From positions 111,999-175,998 of the forward strand of contig JAFKGD010000011.1 in assembly GCA_017307855.1 (NCBI GenBank): a DNA stretch of 64,000 nt, read 5' to 3'. Below are positions 6,812 to 16,908 of this stretch, piece by piece. The first letter of the stretch is position 1, and every line of letters begins with the position of its first letter. Below the pieces are notes generated by a model. The model was not told the origin of the DNA. It did no database searches and worked only from the letters and a program-made list of their open reading frames with translations. A program made the position numbers and the translations under genes. Source of the stretch: Burkholderiales bacterium (GTDB taxonomy: Bacteria; Pseudomonadota; Gammaproteobacteria; Burkholderiales; Burkholderiaceae_C).

Positions 6812-7141
6812 ATGCAAGCGAAAGAAGCGCCTACGCCAGACTACGCCCGCATCAAACGCCTAGTGGAAGCTGCAGCGGACAAGCAAGGCGGCCTTACACA
6901 GCTAGCCCAAGTTCTCGGCGTCACCGTCCAACTAGTGAGCAACTGGAAGCAAGGCGTGAAGACACCATCGCCTGAAGCACAGGCAGAACTCGCGCACTTC
7001 GCTGGGCAGAACGCCCTAGTCGCACCGCTTATGGCCATGATCGAGAAATCAACCGGACCGAGAAAGCAGCACCTGCAGGTGATCTACCGCGACTGGATGC
7101 GGACGCAAGGGCGCGCAATGGAGACCATCGGAAAACTCTAA
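6812..7141 (+). CDS. Phage Cro/YdaS-like repressor
   Basis: A 109-residue protein with a helix-turn-helix at about 27-48 (TQLAQVLGVTVQLVSNWKQG), closest in pattern to YdaS/Cro-type phage regulators. A helical C-terminal half may dimerise. A strong GGAGGA ribosome-binding site lies before ATG 6812. It is the only rightward gene in the phage and faces the palindromic operator at 6743-6783, so it probably represses the leftward operon and itself. Its stop at 7141 is only 17 bases from the nadK start, making it the last phage gene before the chromosome. Confidence 0.85.
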   Translation: MQAKEAPTPDYARIKRLVEAAADKQGGLTQLAQVLGVTVQLVSNWKQGVKTPSPEAQAELAHFAGQNALVAPLMAMIEKSTGPRKQHLQVIYRDWMRTQGRAMETIGKL

Positions 7142-7158
7142 TGATCTAATCTCCGGCG

Positions 7159-8055
7159 ATGAAGTCGAAATTCCGCCATGTCGCCCTGATCGGCAAGTAC
7201 CACGCCGCACCTGCCAGCGGGCAGGCCGCTTCTTCGCGCCGGGTGCTGCAGGACATCATCGACTTCCTGCACGGCAAGGGCTGCGATGTCTCGCTGGAAC
7301 AGGACACGGCTGCCAATTCGGGGCTGACCGGGCACCCGGCGCTCGACGTCGTGGCCATCGGTGCGCACTGCGACCTCGGTCTGGTGGTGGGCGGCGACGG
7401 CACGATGCTGGGTATCGGCCGGCAGCTCGCGCCCTTCGGTGTTCCTCTCATCGGCATCAACCAGGGCCGCCTGGGCTTCGTGACCGACATTCCGCTGGAC
7501 AGCTATCGCGCCACGCTCGAACCCATGCTGGCTGGCGATTACGAGGAAGACCTGCGCAGCCTGATGCATGCGCGCGTGATCCGCGAAGGCGAATGCGTCT
7601 TCGAGGCGCGGGCAATGAACGACGTGGTGGTCAATCGCGGCGCCACCTCGGGGATGGTCGAACTGCGCGTCGAGGTGGATGGACACTTCGTGGCCAACCA
7701 GCGCGCCGACGGCCTGATCGTCGCCACGCCCACCGGCTCTAGTGCATACGCCCTCTCGGCCGGTGGGCCGATGCTGCATCCGTCGATTCCGGGATGGGTG
7801 CTGGTGCCGATTGCGCCGCACACGCTGTCCAACCGCCCCATCGTGCTGTCCGATGCCGCCGAGATCGTGATCGAGGTGGTGGCCGGCCGCGATGCCAGCG
7901 CCAATTTCGACATGCAGTCGCTCGCGTCGCTCCTGCACGGCGACCGCATCTCGGTGTGCCGCTCGCAACACCGGGTCAAATTCCTCCATCCCCGCGGCTG
8001 GAGCTATTTCGACACGCTGCGCAAGAAACTGCACTGGAACGAGGGAGCGTACTGA
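7159..8055 (+). CDS. nadK: NAD kinase
   Basis: Phosphorylates NAD+ to NADP+ in the cytoplasm. The 298-residue length is normal. The catalytic GGDGT motif is at 78-82, NDVVVNRG at 154-161 and the glycine-rich [15 protein letters not shown] at 190-204, all diagnostic. The ATG at 7159 has no clear Shine-Dalgarno in the short leader left by the phage. The next gene, recN, begins four bases after the stop, an arrangement common in Burkholderiales. The inserted phage removes whatever native 5' region preceded the gene, so transcription may now come from the phage side (repressor transcript) or from a new junction promoter. Confidence 0.97.
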   Translation: MKSKFRHVALIGKYHAAPASGQAASSRRVLQDIIDFLHGKGCDVSLEQDTAANSGLTGHPALDVVAIGAHCDLGLVVGGDGTMLGIGRQLAPFGVPLIGINQGRLGFVTDIPLDSYRATLEPMLAGDYEEDLRSLMHARVIREGECVFEARAMNDVVVNRGATSGMVELRVEVDGHFVANQRADGLIVATPTGSSAYALSAGGPMLHPSIPGWVLVPIAPHTLSNRPIVLSDAAEIVIEVVAGRDASANFDMQSLASLLHGDRISVCRSQHRVKFLHPRGWSYFDTLRKKLHWNEGAY

Positions 8056-8059
8056 CGCC

Positions 8060-9712
8060 ATGGCCCTTCGACGCATCACCCTGCGCGATTTCGTGATCGT
8101 GCGCGAACTCGAGCTCGATCTGGAGGCCGGCTTCACGGTGCTCACGGGAGAAACCGGTGCTGGCAAGTCCATCCTGATCGACGCGCTGCAACTGGTGCTC
8201 GGCAGCCGCGCCGATGCGGGCGTCGTGCGTGAAGGTGCGGCCCGCACCGAGATCAGCGCCGAGTTCGATACACCCGCACCGCTCGGCAGTTGGCTGGCAG
8301 ACGCCGGATTCGACAGCAGTGACGCCTTGCTGCTGCGCCGCACGATCGACGCGCAAGGCAAGAGCCGTGCCTGGATCAATGGCAGCCCGGCCACGGCGAC
8401 CCAGTTGCGCGAGCTCGGCGAATCCCTGCTCGACATTCATGGTCAACATGCGTGGCAGAGCCTGACCCGGCCCGACGCCGTACGCGCGCTGCTCGATGCC
8501 TACGCTGGCGTCGACGGCCACGCGCTGCAGGCACCGTGGCAGCAGTGGCGTGAGGCAACGAAGGCGGTCGCAGAAGCACGCAACGCACAGGAGTCGCTCC
8601 AACGCGAGCGTGATCGCCTGGCCTGGCAGATCGGCGAGCTCGACAAGCTGGCGCCCGGGGCCGACGAGTGGGCCGAGCTCAACGCCCTGCACACACGCCT
8701 GTCCAATGCACAGACGCTGCTCGATACCGCAACGTCGGCGCTCGCCGCGCTGGAAGACGAAGAGTCTGGCGGTGCGGTCGGCCTGCTCGCACGCGCGCGC
8801 GAGCAGCTCGGCGATCAGTCGCCGGTCGAGCCCGAATTCGCGTCCCTGGCTGAAGTGCTCTCCAGCAGTCTGGCGCAGGCCGAAGATGCCGCGCACAGCC
8901 TGCACGCTTACCTGCGGCGTACCGAGCTCGATCCGCAGCGGCTCGCCGAGCTTGACGAACGCGTGGGATCCTGGATGGCGCTGGCGCGCCGTTACCGCCG
9001 GCCGCCCGAGGAATTGCCCGCGCTGCTGGCCGGCTGGCGCGCCGAGCTCGGCCGGCTCGATGCAGCCACCGACCTCGACGCGCTCGAGCGCGCCGAAGCC
9101 GCTACCCGCCAGGCCTTCCTGAAGTCCGCACAGACCGTCTCCGACCAGCGCTCGCGCGCCGCGCCCCGACTGGCGGCTGCCATCACGCAGGCCATGCAGG
9201 GCCTGGGCATGACCGGCGGCCGCTTCGAGGTCAAGCTGCATCGGCTCGACGAACCTGCGCGCGACGGCCTCGAAGACGTCGAATTCCTCGCTGCCGGTCA
9301 CGCCGGCAGCACGCCACGGCCCGTGGCCAAAGTAGCCTCTGGCGGCGAACTCTCGCGCATCGCGCTGGCCATCGCCGTCACCACAAGCGAGCTGGGCCCG
9401 GCGCAGACGCTGATCTTCGACGAGGTCGACGCCGGCGTGGGTGGCGCCGTTGCCGAGACGGTAGGCCGCCTGATGAAACAGCTGGGCCGTGACCGCCAGG
9501 TGTTGGCCGTCACGCACCTGCCGCAGGTGGCTGCCTGCGCTGACCACCACCTGCTGGTGTCCAAGCGCCCGGAAGACGGACGCACGCTGAGCGATGTCGC
9601 CGCCGTTGCAGGCGAGCAGCGCGTGGCCGAGATCGCCCGCATGCTAGCGGGCGAGAGGCTTTCGGGGACTTCGCTGGCGCATGCGCGTGAAATGCTGGGG
9701 ACGCGGAACTGA
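8060..9712 (+). CDS. recN: DNA repair protein RecN
   Basis: SMC-like ATPase of double-strand-break repair. The start at ATG 8060 ([14 protein letters not shown]) gives 550 residues, typical for RecN. Walker A GETGAGKS is at 30-37, the ABC signature ASGGELSR at about 425 and the Walker B segment [12 protein letters not shown] at about 450. The centre (about 150-380) is Ala/Glu/Arg-rich, as expected for the coiled-coil arms. It follows nadK by four bases and is followed by rapZ after two bases, so the three are probably one transcript. No LexA box was identified before it. Confidence 0.97.
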   Translation: MALRRITLRDFVIVRELELDLEAGFTVLTGETGAGKSILIDALQLVLGSRADAGVVREGAARTEISAEFDTPAPLGSWLADAGFDSSDALLLRRTIDAQGKSRAWINGSPATATQLRELGESLLDIHGQHAWQSLTRPDAVRALLDAYAGVDGHALQAPWQQWREATKAVAEARNAQESLQRERDRLAWQIGELDKLAPGADEWAELNALHTRLSNAQTLLDTATSALAALEDEESGGAVGLLARAREQLGDQSPVEPEFASLAEVLSSSLAQAEDAAHSLHAYLRRTELDPQRLAELDERVGSWMALARRYRRPPEELPALLAGWRAELGRLDAATDLDALERAEAATRQAFLKSAQTVSDQRSRAAPRLAAAITQAMQGLGMTGGRFEVKLHRLDEPARDGLEDVEFLAAGHAGSTPRPVAKVASGGELSRIALAIAVTTSELGPAQTLIFDEVDAGVGGAVAETVGRLMKQLGRDRQVLAVTHLPQVAACADHHLLVSKRPEDGRTLSDVAAVAGEQRVAEIARMLAGERLSGTSLAHAREMLGTRN

Positions 9713-9714
9713 TC

Positions 9715-10626
9715 ATGGACCGGCCCCGTCCTGCGCCTGCGCTGGGTACCGAACTCGTGCTGATCAGCGGCATGTCGGGCTCCGGCAAGTCGGTGGCCCT
9801 GCATGCGATGGAAGACGCCGGGTACTACTGCGTCGACAACCTGCCCCCTGAGCTGCTGAAACCTCTGATCGAGCTGGAGCAGGGGCAGCAGGCCCACCAG
9901 ATCGCCATCGCAGTCGACGTACGCAGCGCCACTTCGCTGCCAATGCTCCCGCCGCTGCTGGCCAGCCTGCGTGCGCAAGGCGTGACTGTGCGGTCGCTGT
10001 TTCTCGACGCGACCACCGACACACTGGTACGACGCTATTCGGAGACCCGGCGTCTGCACCCGCTCTCCCGGCCGTCGCGGCGCATCGACGCCATGGAGCA
10101 GCAACGCGCGCTGGTCGATGCGATCGAACTCGAACGCGAACTGCTCGCCGACATCCGCGATCAGGCCCACGTGGTCGACACCAGCCTGATCCGATCGGCG
10201 CAGCTACAGAGCTACGTGAAGTCGCTGGTCTCGGCGCCTGCCAGTGCAATGACGCTGGTGTTCCAATCTTTCGCTTTCAAGCGTGGCATCCCGCTCGACG
10301 CCGACTACGTGTTCGACGTGCGCATGCTGCCCAATCCGCATTACGAGCCGGCGCTGCGGCCGCTCACCGGACGTGACAGGCCGGTGGCCGATTGGCTGCG
10401 TGGGCATGAATCGGTGGGCGAGATGTTCGGCCAGATCGAACGTTTTCTCGCTCACTGGCTGCCATCGCTGGCGGGCGATCACCGCAGCTACGTGACCGTC
10501 GCCATCGGCTGCACGGGCGGTCAACACCGCTCGGTATTCCTTGTGGAGCAGCTGGCGCGGGTCTTCGCCGGGCAGTGGGTGACGCTGCGCCGGCACCGCG
10601 AGCTCGACGGCATCGACGGTCGCTGA
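9715..10626 (+). CDS. rapZ: RNase adapter protein / nucleotide-binding protein RapZ
   Basis: A 303-residue member of the YvcJ/RapZ family. In enterobacteria RapZ guides RNase E to a small RNA controlling glucosamine-6-phosphate synthesis; in betaproteobacteria the role is less tested. Walker A GMSGSGKS is at 19-26 and the conserved C-terminal [10 protein letters not shown] at about 265-275, which is diagnostic. Many relatives sit with hprK/ptsN, but here it follows recN by two bases and ends before the convergent mutY. Confidence 0.94.
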   Translation: MDRPRPAPALGTELVLISGMSGSGKSVALHAMEDAGYYCVDNLPPELLKPLIELEQGQQAHQIAIAVDVRSATSLPMLPPLLASLRAQGVTVRSLFLDATTDTLVRRYSETRRLHPLSRPSRRIDAMEQQRALVDAIELERELLADIRDQAHVVDTSLIRSAQLQSYVKSLVSAPASAMTLVFQSFAFKRGIPLDADYVFDVRMLPNPHYEPALRPLTGRDRPVADWLRGHESVGEMFGQIERFLAHWLPSLAGDHRSYVTVAIGCTGGQHRSVFLVEQLARVFAGQWVTLRRHRELDGIDGR

Positions 10627-10656
10627 CGCGGCGCGCCCGGCGCGCTTTCTTCCGCG

Positions 10657-11706
10657 TCAGTCAGGTGCCACGGTCGCCTGCAGCAGGCGCCGCACAGGCG
10701 CAGGCAAGCCCAATGCAGGCCATTGCTGCGCACTGACCCACGCGCCCTCGCCTCCAGGCTGCTGGCCCGCAGACATCTGCACGCGCACCGGATGCAGGTG
10801 CAGGTCGCGATGGGTGAGCACGTGCACGAATGCCGGAAAATCGATGGCGGATTCGCGCAGAGACGGCGGCACCGTGGCGTTCAGGTCTTCAACGTTATCG
10901 AAGGCAGGCAGCGAGTACAGGCCGGCCCACACGCCGCGCGCTGCGCGTTTGTGCAGCCAGACGGCGCCGTCTTCGCGCCAGGCCCACAGAAGCCACAGCG
11001 ACACCGAACTGCGCCGCAGCGTGCGCGTGCGCACCGGGTAGTCCTGCACGCGTCCCTGCAGGCGCGCTACGCAATCGGATGCGACTGGACACACGAGGCA
11101 CGATGGCGATCTGGACAGGCAGACCGTGGCTCCCAGATCCATGATGCCCTGCGTGTAGGACGGCATGTCGGCCGAACGCTCCGGCAACAGCCGGCTGGCG
11201 CCGTCCCACAGCTCACGCTCGTTGGCCGCTCGCGCCAGATCGGCCTCGAAGCCGAGCCAGCGCGTCAGCACCCGCTTGACGTTTCCGTCGAGTATGGCGA
11301 CCCGCTCGCCGAAGCAGAACGAGGCGATGGCAGCTGCCGTCGAGCGACCGATTCCGGGCAGCGTCTGCAACTGGGCCGCCGTGGACGGGAAGTGACCCGC
11401 GAAGCGCTCAACCACGTCCTGCGCGCACCGGTGCAGGTTGCGCGCACGGCTGTAATACCCCAGGCCGCTCCACAGGCCCAGCACGTCGTCCTGGTCGGCC
11501 GCCGCCAGCGCCTTCACGTCGGGGAAGCGTGCCAGGAAGCGGTCGAAGTATTCCAGCACCGTCGCAACCTGGGTCTGCTGCAGCATGATCTCGGACAGCC
11601 ACACGCGATATGGATCGCGCGTGTTCTGCCACGGCAGGTGGTTGCGGCCATGGCTGCGTTGCCAACGCACGAGCCGCGTGGCGAAACTCTCTCCGGCAGT
11701 GGTCAT
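10657..11706 (-). CDS. mutY: Adenine DNA glycosylase MutY
   Basis: Removes adenine mispaired with 8-oxoguanine. The 349-residue protein has catalytic Glu39 in EIMLQQTQV, the helix-hairpin-helix LPGIGRSTAAAI at 116-127, catalytic Asp140 in ILDGNVKR, and a [4Fe-4S] loop with Cys196, Cys203, Cys206 and Cys212. The C-terminal NUDIX-like domain that senses 8-oxoG follows. It overlaps the upstream GTPase gene by four bases (ATGA). Together with mutM, two genes upstream, it makes up the GO repair system, so both functions may be co-transcribed. Confidence 0.97.
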   Translation of the reverse strand: MTTAGESFATRLVRWQRSHGRNHLPWQNTRDPYRVWLSEIMLQQTQVATVLEYFDRFLARFPDVKALAAADQDDVLGLWSGLGYYSRARNLHRCAQDVVERFAGHFPSTAAQLQTLPGIGRSTAAAIASFCFGERVAILDGNVKRVLTRWLGFEADLARAANERELWDGASRLLPERSADMPSYTQGIMDLGATVCLSRSPSCLVCPVASDCVARLQGRVQDYPVRTRTLRRSSVSLWLLWAWREDGAVWLHKRAARGVWAGLYSLPAFDNVEDLNATVPPSLRESAIDFPAFVHVLTHRDLHLHPVRVQMSAGQQPGGEGAWVSAQQWPALGLPAPVRRLLQATVAPD

Positions 11707-13697
11707 GCCGCGGCGGGCACCGCGTGCGCGGCCGGCGGTGCGACAAGATGCGACGTCAGCTCGACCAGGCGCTCCTCGATGTCGTCGATCTGCTTCTTGT
11801 GCAGGTCGATCTCGCCCAGGCGCTCGTCAAGGCCGCTGGCCGCCTGCTGGATGCGTTCGATGGCCTCGAGCCTGCGCGTGAAGTTTCGGCGGCGCTCGCG
11901 CAACTGGGCATCGAGCTGGGCCGCGGCGCTCTTGCTCCACAGTTCGATGTCGCCCTGCACGCTGTCGTACAGCACACGCAGGCGAGTGAAGAGAGCGCGC
12001 ACCAGCCGATCGGAGAACTCGGGCTGGGCCAGCCGCAGGATGTTGCCGACACCCAGATAGCGCAGGTGGCTCTGCTCGATGTCGCGTAACTCCTGCTGCA
12101 CTTGTGCCATGTCTGGCTCGGTGGGCACTTGCAGGGAGAAGCTGTACTCGGCGTTGAGCTGGCGGAACATCGCCACCAGCATCGACTGGATTTCCGAAGT
12201 GAGCCGCGCCACGCGGTCCAGGCTCTCGCCCAGCTTGCCGAAGGCGTCGTCATAGGCACGTCGCACACCGAGCTTGATGCCGGGCTGGCGCAGCGCATGG
12301 TTCAGTTCCTCGAGCAGTTTTCTGAGCGTGGACGAGTCGAGAAGATCGAACACCTCGCGCAGCAGCTTGAGATGCACGGCGCGCACGGCCTGGATCTTGG
12401 CGCCGCTCACTTCGAACTCCACCTGCTCCTGCTCGATGCGCGCGCGCATGTGGCGGATCACCGACACGTTCTTGCCGCGCAGTCCCCCGAGCTCCATCAC
12501 CTGCTCGGCCAGATCGCGGCGCCGGATGTTGAGGATGCGCGCCGCTTCGGTTCTGAGCTCGGCGATGCCGTCGTCCACCGCCAGCCGCAGGATCGCTTCG
12601 CGGCGACCCATCATGTCCTCACCCAGCGCGTGCTCGAGCGCGGGCAGGTTGCTGGCGTTGAGCAGCGGCTTGTCGCGCGAAATCTTGGCCAGCAGGCCTT
12701 TCTGCGCCGACACGGGCAACACGCGCGCGGGCGGCAGACCCAGCATGGTGGCCGTACCTTCGCGCTGGCGCCCGATCTGCGCAGCCACTTCGTCGGTGGT
12801 GCTCAGTTCATCCCAGAGGGTGTCGATCTTGTTGAGCACGACCATGCGGGCCTCGCTGCGGCCCGTCTCCGTGATGAGGTGCTCGCGCCAGATCGCCATG
12901 TCGGATTTGGTCACGCCCGTGTCGGCTGCCAGGATGAAGACGACAGCATGCGCCTGCGGGATCAGGCTCACCGTCAGCTCGGGCTCGGCACCGATGGCGT
13001 TGAGTCCCGGCGTGTCGAGGATGACCAGCCCCTGCTTGAGCAGCGGGTGCGCGATGTTGATGAGGGCGTGCCGCCAGCGCGGCACCTCCACCAGGCCATC
13101 CTCGCCGATCATGGGATTGTCTTCAGGCGTTTCATCGCTCCAGAAGCCCAGCGCGGCGGCCTGCTCGCGCGTCACGCGCTGTACTTCGGCCACCTTCTGC
13201 ATGGCGCTGGCCAGCTGCGAGGCATCGCTGGTGTCCAGGTCGACCTGGGTCCAGCCGCCAGCGGCCTCCCTCCAATCGAGCAGCGTGCGCGATTCAAGGC
13301 GCGTTTCGATGGGTAGCAGGCGCAGGCTGGGTTTGAGCGCGGCGTCATACCCCAGTTCGGTGGGACACATGGTGGTGCGGCCCGCGCTGGCCGGCATGAT
13401 GCGGCGCCCATAACCTGCGAAGAACAGCGCGTTGATCAATTCCGACTTGCCGCGCGAGAACTCGGCCACGAACGCGACCATGATCTTGTCCGAACGCACC
13501 TGCGCTTCGAGGCGCCGCAAGCGCTCCTGCACGGCGGCGTCCAGCAGTTCGTGTTCGCTCATCCATTCGGAGAGCAGTTGCAGGCGCAGCGCGAACTGAC
13601 GCCGCCATGCGCCGTGCTGGTCGAATTGCTGATGGAACGAAGGGGGCACGGCGTCAGCGCGCGGGGCGCCATGAAGTTTGTTAACAAAATATAGCAT
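11703..13697 (-). CDS. Dynamin-like GTPase
   Basis: A 664-residue large GTPase. The G1 loop EFSRGKSE is at 79-86, a Thr-containing G2 region GRTTMCPTE at 106-114, G3 DTPGL at about 226 and G4 NKID at about 287. After the GTPase domain come long helical regions with heptad-like Leu and charged residues (about 370-640), as in bacterial dynamins that remodel or protect membranes. The FVAEFSRGKSELIN pattern is the usual signature of bacterial dynamin-family proteins. It lies between mutM and mutY and overlaps mutY by ATGA, so it is read with repair genes; its substrate and membrane are unknown. Confidence 0.88.
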   Translation of the reverse strand: MLYFVNKLHGAPRADAVPPSFHQQFDQHGAWRRQFALRLQLLSEWMSEHELLDAAVQERLRRLEAQVRSDKIMVAFVAEFSRGKSELINALFFAGYGRRIMPASAGRTTMCPTELGYDAALKPSLRLLPIETRLESRTLLDWREAAGGWTQVDLDTSDASQLASAMQKVAEVQRVTREQAAALGFWSDETPEDNPMIGEDGLVEVPRWRHALINIAHPLLKQGLVILDTPGLNAIGAEPELTVSLIPQAHAVVFILAADTGVTKSDMAIWREHLITETGRSEARMVVLNKIDTLWDELSTTDEVAAQIGRQREGTATMLGLPPARVLPVSAQKGLLAKISRDKPLLNASNLPALEHALGEDMMGRREAILRLAVDDGIAELRTEAARILNIRRRDLAEQVMELGGLRGKNVSVIRHMRARIEQEQVEFEVSGAKIQAVRAVHLKLLREVFDLLDSSTLRKLLEELNHALRQPGIKLGVRRAYDDAFGKLGESLDRVARLTSEIQSMLVAMFRQLNAEYSFSLQVPTEPDMAQVQQELRDIEQSHLRYLGVGNILRLAQPEFSDRLVRALFTRLRVLYDSVQGDIELWSKSAAAQLDAQLRERRRNFTRRLEAIERIQQAASGLDERLGEIDLHKKQIDDIEERLVELTSHLVAPPAAHAVPAAA

Positions 13698-13748
13698 CGA
13701 CGACGCCGGGCGCAGCTCGCGCCCTGCTCACCATGACCCGTCAGCCCG

Positions 13749-14564
13749 TCAGGGCTTCTGGCACACAGGGCAGTAGTAGGTGGAGCGCTGCCCCTGGCGC
13801 AGCAGGCGGATGGGTGTGGCGCAGGTGCGGCACGGCTCGCCGGCGCGGTCGTACACCATGGCTTCGAGCTGAAAGTAGCCACTCTCGCCGTGGGCATTGG
13901 AAAAATCGCGCAGCGTGCTGCCGCCGCGCGATACGGCGCGGGCCAGTACGTCGCGGATCGCCTCACGCAACCGGTCGGCACGCGGACGGGTCAGGCGCCA
14001 CGCCGCCGTGGTCGGCCGGATGCCCGCAAGGAAGAGCGCCTCGGACGCGTAGATGTTGCCCACGCCCACCACGACATCGCCCGACAGCAGCACCTGTTTG
14101 ATCGCCGTGCGACGCAACTTCAGCGCGGCATGGAAAGCCTTGGCATCGAAGGTTTCGCCCAGCGGCTCGACGCCCAGCGCGCCGAGTAGCTTGACCGCCA
14201 CCGGATCGTTCTCGCCATGAGCGTGGACCACTGCGCCGAAGCGGCGCGGGTCGTTGAGCCGCAGGACACCGCGCGTCGTCACCAGATCGAAGTGGTCGTG
14301 CACACCGGGCGGCCCCACGCGCGCCGAGAATCCAAGGCTGCCCGACATGCCCAGGTGCAGCAGAAGCATGCCGCGGTCGAGGTCGATCAGCAGGTACTTG
14401 CCGCGCCGGCGCACCGACAGCACGCGCCGCCCGACCAGCGCCTGGGGATCGAGGCCCAGCGGCCAGCGCAGTGGCTTGCCCAGTTCGGCGCCGAGGATTT
14501 CAGAATCCTGGATGCGATCGGCAAAACTCAGACGTGTGACTTCGACTTCGGGCAGTTCCGGCAT
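13749..14564 (-). CDS. mutM: Formamidopyrimidine-DNA glycosylase (Fpg/MutM)
   Basis: Excises 8-oxoguanine and formamidopyrimidines and cuts the abasic site. The start ATG 14564 gives MPELPEVEV, where Pro2 and Glu3 of the translated chain become the catalytic N-terminus. At 271 residues the length is standard. The C-terminal zinc finger has Cys245, Cys248, Cys265 and Cys268. It is divergent from the TPR gene at 14603 with only 38 bases between the two starts, so the promoters must overlap. The GTPase gene follows after a 51-base gap. Confidence 0.97.
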   Translation of the reverse strand: MPELPEVEVTRLSFADRIQDSEILGAELGKPLRWPLGLDPQALVGRRVLSVRRRGKYLLIDLDRGMLLLHLGMSGSLGFSARVGPPGVHDHFDLVTTRGVLRLNDPRRFGAVVHAHGENDPVAVKLLGALGVEPLGETFDAKAFHAALKLRRTAIKQVLLSGDVVVGVGNIYASEALFLAGIRPTTAAWRLTRPRADRLREAIRDVLARAVSRGGSTLRDFSNAHGESGYFQLEAMVYDRAGEPCRTCATPIRLLRQGQRSTYYCPVCQKP

Positions 14565-14602
14565 GACCAGTTGGGTTAACGCTGCTCGATTATTATGGTT
14601 CG

Positions 14603-16357
14603 ATGAAGCGCTCCCTCCGCCTCGCTGCAGTCGCGCTCGCTGTGGCGCATGCCATGACCCTGCCATCCGCCCAGGCGCAGACGGCAGCCCGCCCTGCCGC
14701 CGCCGAGCCCCCCACCCCGCCGCAGTCGGCGCTCGATGCGGACCTGTTCTACCGCCTGCTGCTGGGCGAGATCTCCGCCCGTTCCGGCGAGGCAAACGAA
14801 GCTTTCGCCCTGATCCTCGATTCCGCCCGCACCACCGGCGACCCCCGGCTCTACGAGCGCGCCATTGCGCTGGCGCTGCAGGCTCGCGATGGCGACTCGG
14901 CACTCATCGCCGCCCGGGCGTGGCGCGCGGCCGACCCGCAGTCGCGCGACGCCAATCGCTATGTGCTGCAGATCCTGCTGGCGCTCAATCGTGTGGCAGA
15001 TACGGTCGAACCCTTGCGCAACGAGCTGGCAGCCGTGCCAGCACCCGAACGTCCATTCGCCATCGCGTCCGTACCGCGCTACTACGCCCGCGTGAGCGAT
15101 CGCCGGCTGGCTGCCCGCGTGGTTGAACAGGCGCTGGTGGACGAATTGCGCGTGCCGGCCACGGCGCCCACGGCCTGGACCACCGTTGGCCGCATGCGCA
15201 TGGCTGCAGGGGATCTTCCCGGCGCACTCGAAGCTGCCCGCCGTGGTCAGGCTGGCGACCCGTCAGCCGAAGGCCCGGCCTTGCTGGCCCTCGAAATGCT
15301 CGACCCCAAGGTGCCCGAGGCAGACGCGCTGATCCAGCGCTATCTCTCCACCGACAAGCCGCTGCCCGAGCTGCGCCTGGGCTATGCCCGCGCGCTGATC
15401 GATCTTCAACGCTACGCCGAGGCCACGACGCAGTTGCAGGCCGCCACGGCCGACAAGCCCGACCTGGCGGAAGCCTGGCTCATTCTGGGTACCCTGCAGG
15501 CCCAGGACAACAAGGCCGATGCCGGCGAGGCCGCGTTGCAGCGATATCTCGCGCTGGCACCGCAACAAGTCAATGCCGACGAGCGGCGCCGCGGCCAGGC
15601 CCAGGCCTACCTGGTGCTGTCGCAGATCGCCGAAAAACGCGGCGACCTTGCAGGCGCCGAAACCTGGCTGGCCCGAATCGAGAATGCGCAGGACCTCATC
15701 GGCCTGCGCGCACGCCGTGCGTCCATCCTGGCGCGACAGGGCAGGCTCGAAGAGGCGCGGGCGCTGATCCGCAGCCTGCCCGCGCGCAACGCGGCCGAAG
15801 CCAAGCTGCGACTGAGCGCCGAGGTGCAATTGCTGCGCGATGCGAAGCAGTACCAGGCCGCCTACGACCTGCTGGCCGACGCCTTGAGCCGCACGCCCGA
15901 CGACACCGACCTCCTCTACGACCAGGCCATGCTGGCCGAGAAGCTCGACAGCCTGAGCGAGATGGAGCGGCTTCTGCGCCGTGTGCTCGACCTCAAGCCC
16001 GACGCCCACCATGCCTACAACGCGCTCGGCTACTCGCTCGCCGATCGCAACGTGCGGCTGGACGAAGCGCGCGCCTTCATTAACAAGGCTCTGGAGTTCG
16101 CGCCAAACGACCCATTCATCTCGGACAGTCTGGGCTGGGTCGAGTTCCGCGCCGGCAACCGAACGGAAGCGGCCCGCATTCTGGAGCGGGCTTACCGCGC
16201 CCGGCCCGATGCGGAGATCGCGGCGCACTTGGGCGAAGTGCTCTGGACGCTGGGCCAGCGCGAGCGCGCCATGACCATCTGGCGCGAAGGCCTGGGCCTG
16301 GCCGCCGACAACGAGACACTGCAGGAAACGCTGCGCCGCCTGCGGGTGCGGCCATGA
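14603..16357 (+). CDS. Exported tetratricopeptide-repeat protein
   Basis: A 584-residue protein with an N-terminal signal peptide ([18 protein letters not shown], cleavage near the AQAQ at 24-27) and a long series of TPR-like helix pairs from about 45 to the end. The last repeats are the clearest ([36 protein letters not shown]). Location would be periplasmic or outer-membrane associated. It overlaps lolB by four bases (ATGA), and this TPR-lolB-ispE order is widespread in Burkholderiales, suggesting a part in envelope assembly; no direct role is known. Confidence 0.88.
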   Translation: MKRSLRLAAVALAVAHAMTLPSAQAQTAARPAAAEPPTPPQSALDADLFYRLLLGEISARSGEANEAFALILDSARTTGDPRLYERAIALALQARDGDSALIAARAWRAADPQSRDANRYVLQILLALNRVADTVEPLRNELAAVPAPERPFAIASVPRYYARVSDRRLAARVVEQALVDELRVPATAPTAWTTVGRMRMAAGDLPGALEAARRGQAGDPSAEGPALLALEMLDPKVPEADALIQRYLSTDKPLPELRLGYARALIDLQRYAEATTQLQAATADKPDLAEAWLILGTLQAQDNKADAGEAALQRYLALAPQQVNADERRRGQAQAYLVLSQIAEKRGDLAGAETWLARIENAQDLIGLRARRASILARQGRLEEARALIRSLPARNAAEAKLRLSAEVQLLRDAKQYQAAYDLLADALSRTPDDTDLLYDQAMLAEKLDSLSEMERLLRRVLDLKPDAHHAYNALGYSLADRNVRLDEARAFINKALEFAPNDPFISDSLGWVEFRAGNRTEAARILERAYRARPDAEIAAHLGEVLWTLGQRERAMTIWREGLGLAADNETLQETLRRLRVRP

Positions 16358-16878
16358 CCCGCCCGGCAGCCTTCCCGTCGCGCCGACTGGCTGTGTCGCT
16401 GCCGCTCGCGGGCGCCGTGCTCTGGCTGGCTGGCTGCGCAGCACCGCGGACCGCCGTCCCTCGGGCAGGCGCGGCGCCCGACAACTGGAGCGGTCGCATG
16501 GCGCTGCGCGTCGATTCGAACCCGCCGCAATCGCTCTCGGCGGCGTTCGACCTCAAAGGCACGCCCGATGCGGGTGAACTCTCGCTGGCCACTCCGCTGG
16601 GCAGCATCCTGGCGCGCCTGACCTGGGGCCCCGAGGGCGCCACACTGCACAGCGGCAACGAGACGCGCCGCTACGCCTCCGTGGATGAACTGCTCGCCAG
16701 TGTGACCGGCACGCCTGTCCCCGTGACGGCGCTGTTCGAGTGGCTCTCGGGCCGCCCCGCCGCCGCCCAGGGATGGCAGGCCGACCTGTCCTCCTATGCC
16801 GAAGGTCGCCTGAACGCGCGCCGCGAGTCGCCGGCGCCCGCGGCCGACCTGCGGCTGATCTTCGAAAACGCTCCCTGA
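16354..16878 (+). CDS. lolB: Outer-membrane lipoprotein insertase LolB
   Basis: Receives lipoproteins from LolA and inserts them into the outer membrane. The 174-residue precursor has a signal peptide ending in the lipobox LAGC with Cys28 as the lipidated residue. The mature start (NWSGRMALRVDSNP) and the downstream beta-strand pattern match LolB. It overlaps the TPR gene upstream and is followed by ispE after 30 bases, the usual order in betaproteobacteria. Confidence 0.9.
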   Translation: MTRPAAFPSRRLAVSLPLAGAVLWLAGCAAPRTAVPRAGAAPDNWSGRMALRVDSNPPQSLSAAFDLKGTPDAGELSLATPLGSILARLTWGPEGATLHSGNETRRYASVDELLASVTGTPVPVTALFEWLSGRPAAAQGWQADLSSYAEGRLNARRESPAPAADLRLIFENAP

Positions 16879-16908
16879 GCGAGAATCGGCGGGCCCCACA
16901 GCCTCGCC

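Larger units (their letters stand above)
1..7158. mobile_element. Integrated filamentous phage (inovirus), right part
   Basis: A run of small, overlapping minus-strand genes in the order used by filamentous phages: ssDNA-binding protein, small membrane proteins, major coat, adsorption protein, DUF2523/pVI-like, Zot/pI and HUH Rep. A serine recombinase lies at the far end and a repressor faces the other way. The GC content is visibly lower than in the flanking core genes. The right boundary falls between the repressor stop (7141) and the nadK start (7159). The left boundary lies outside the window, so the attachment repeats cannot be read. The gene set is complete enough for production of single-stranded virions. 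Ralstonia RSM-type inoviruses are known to use a serine recombinase for integration, and the recombinase here fits that strategy. Confidence 0.93.

Noticed and set aside
7100-7200. dif site or tRNA as phage attachment site
   Set aside because: Neither a dif-like palindrome nor a tRNA is seen at the junction; the att core cannot be defined without the left end.
7138-8436. Long open frame on the minus strand opposite nadK
   Set aside because: High-GC antisense shadow; the plus strand has all NAD kinase motifs and the minus frame has no recognisable domain.
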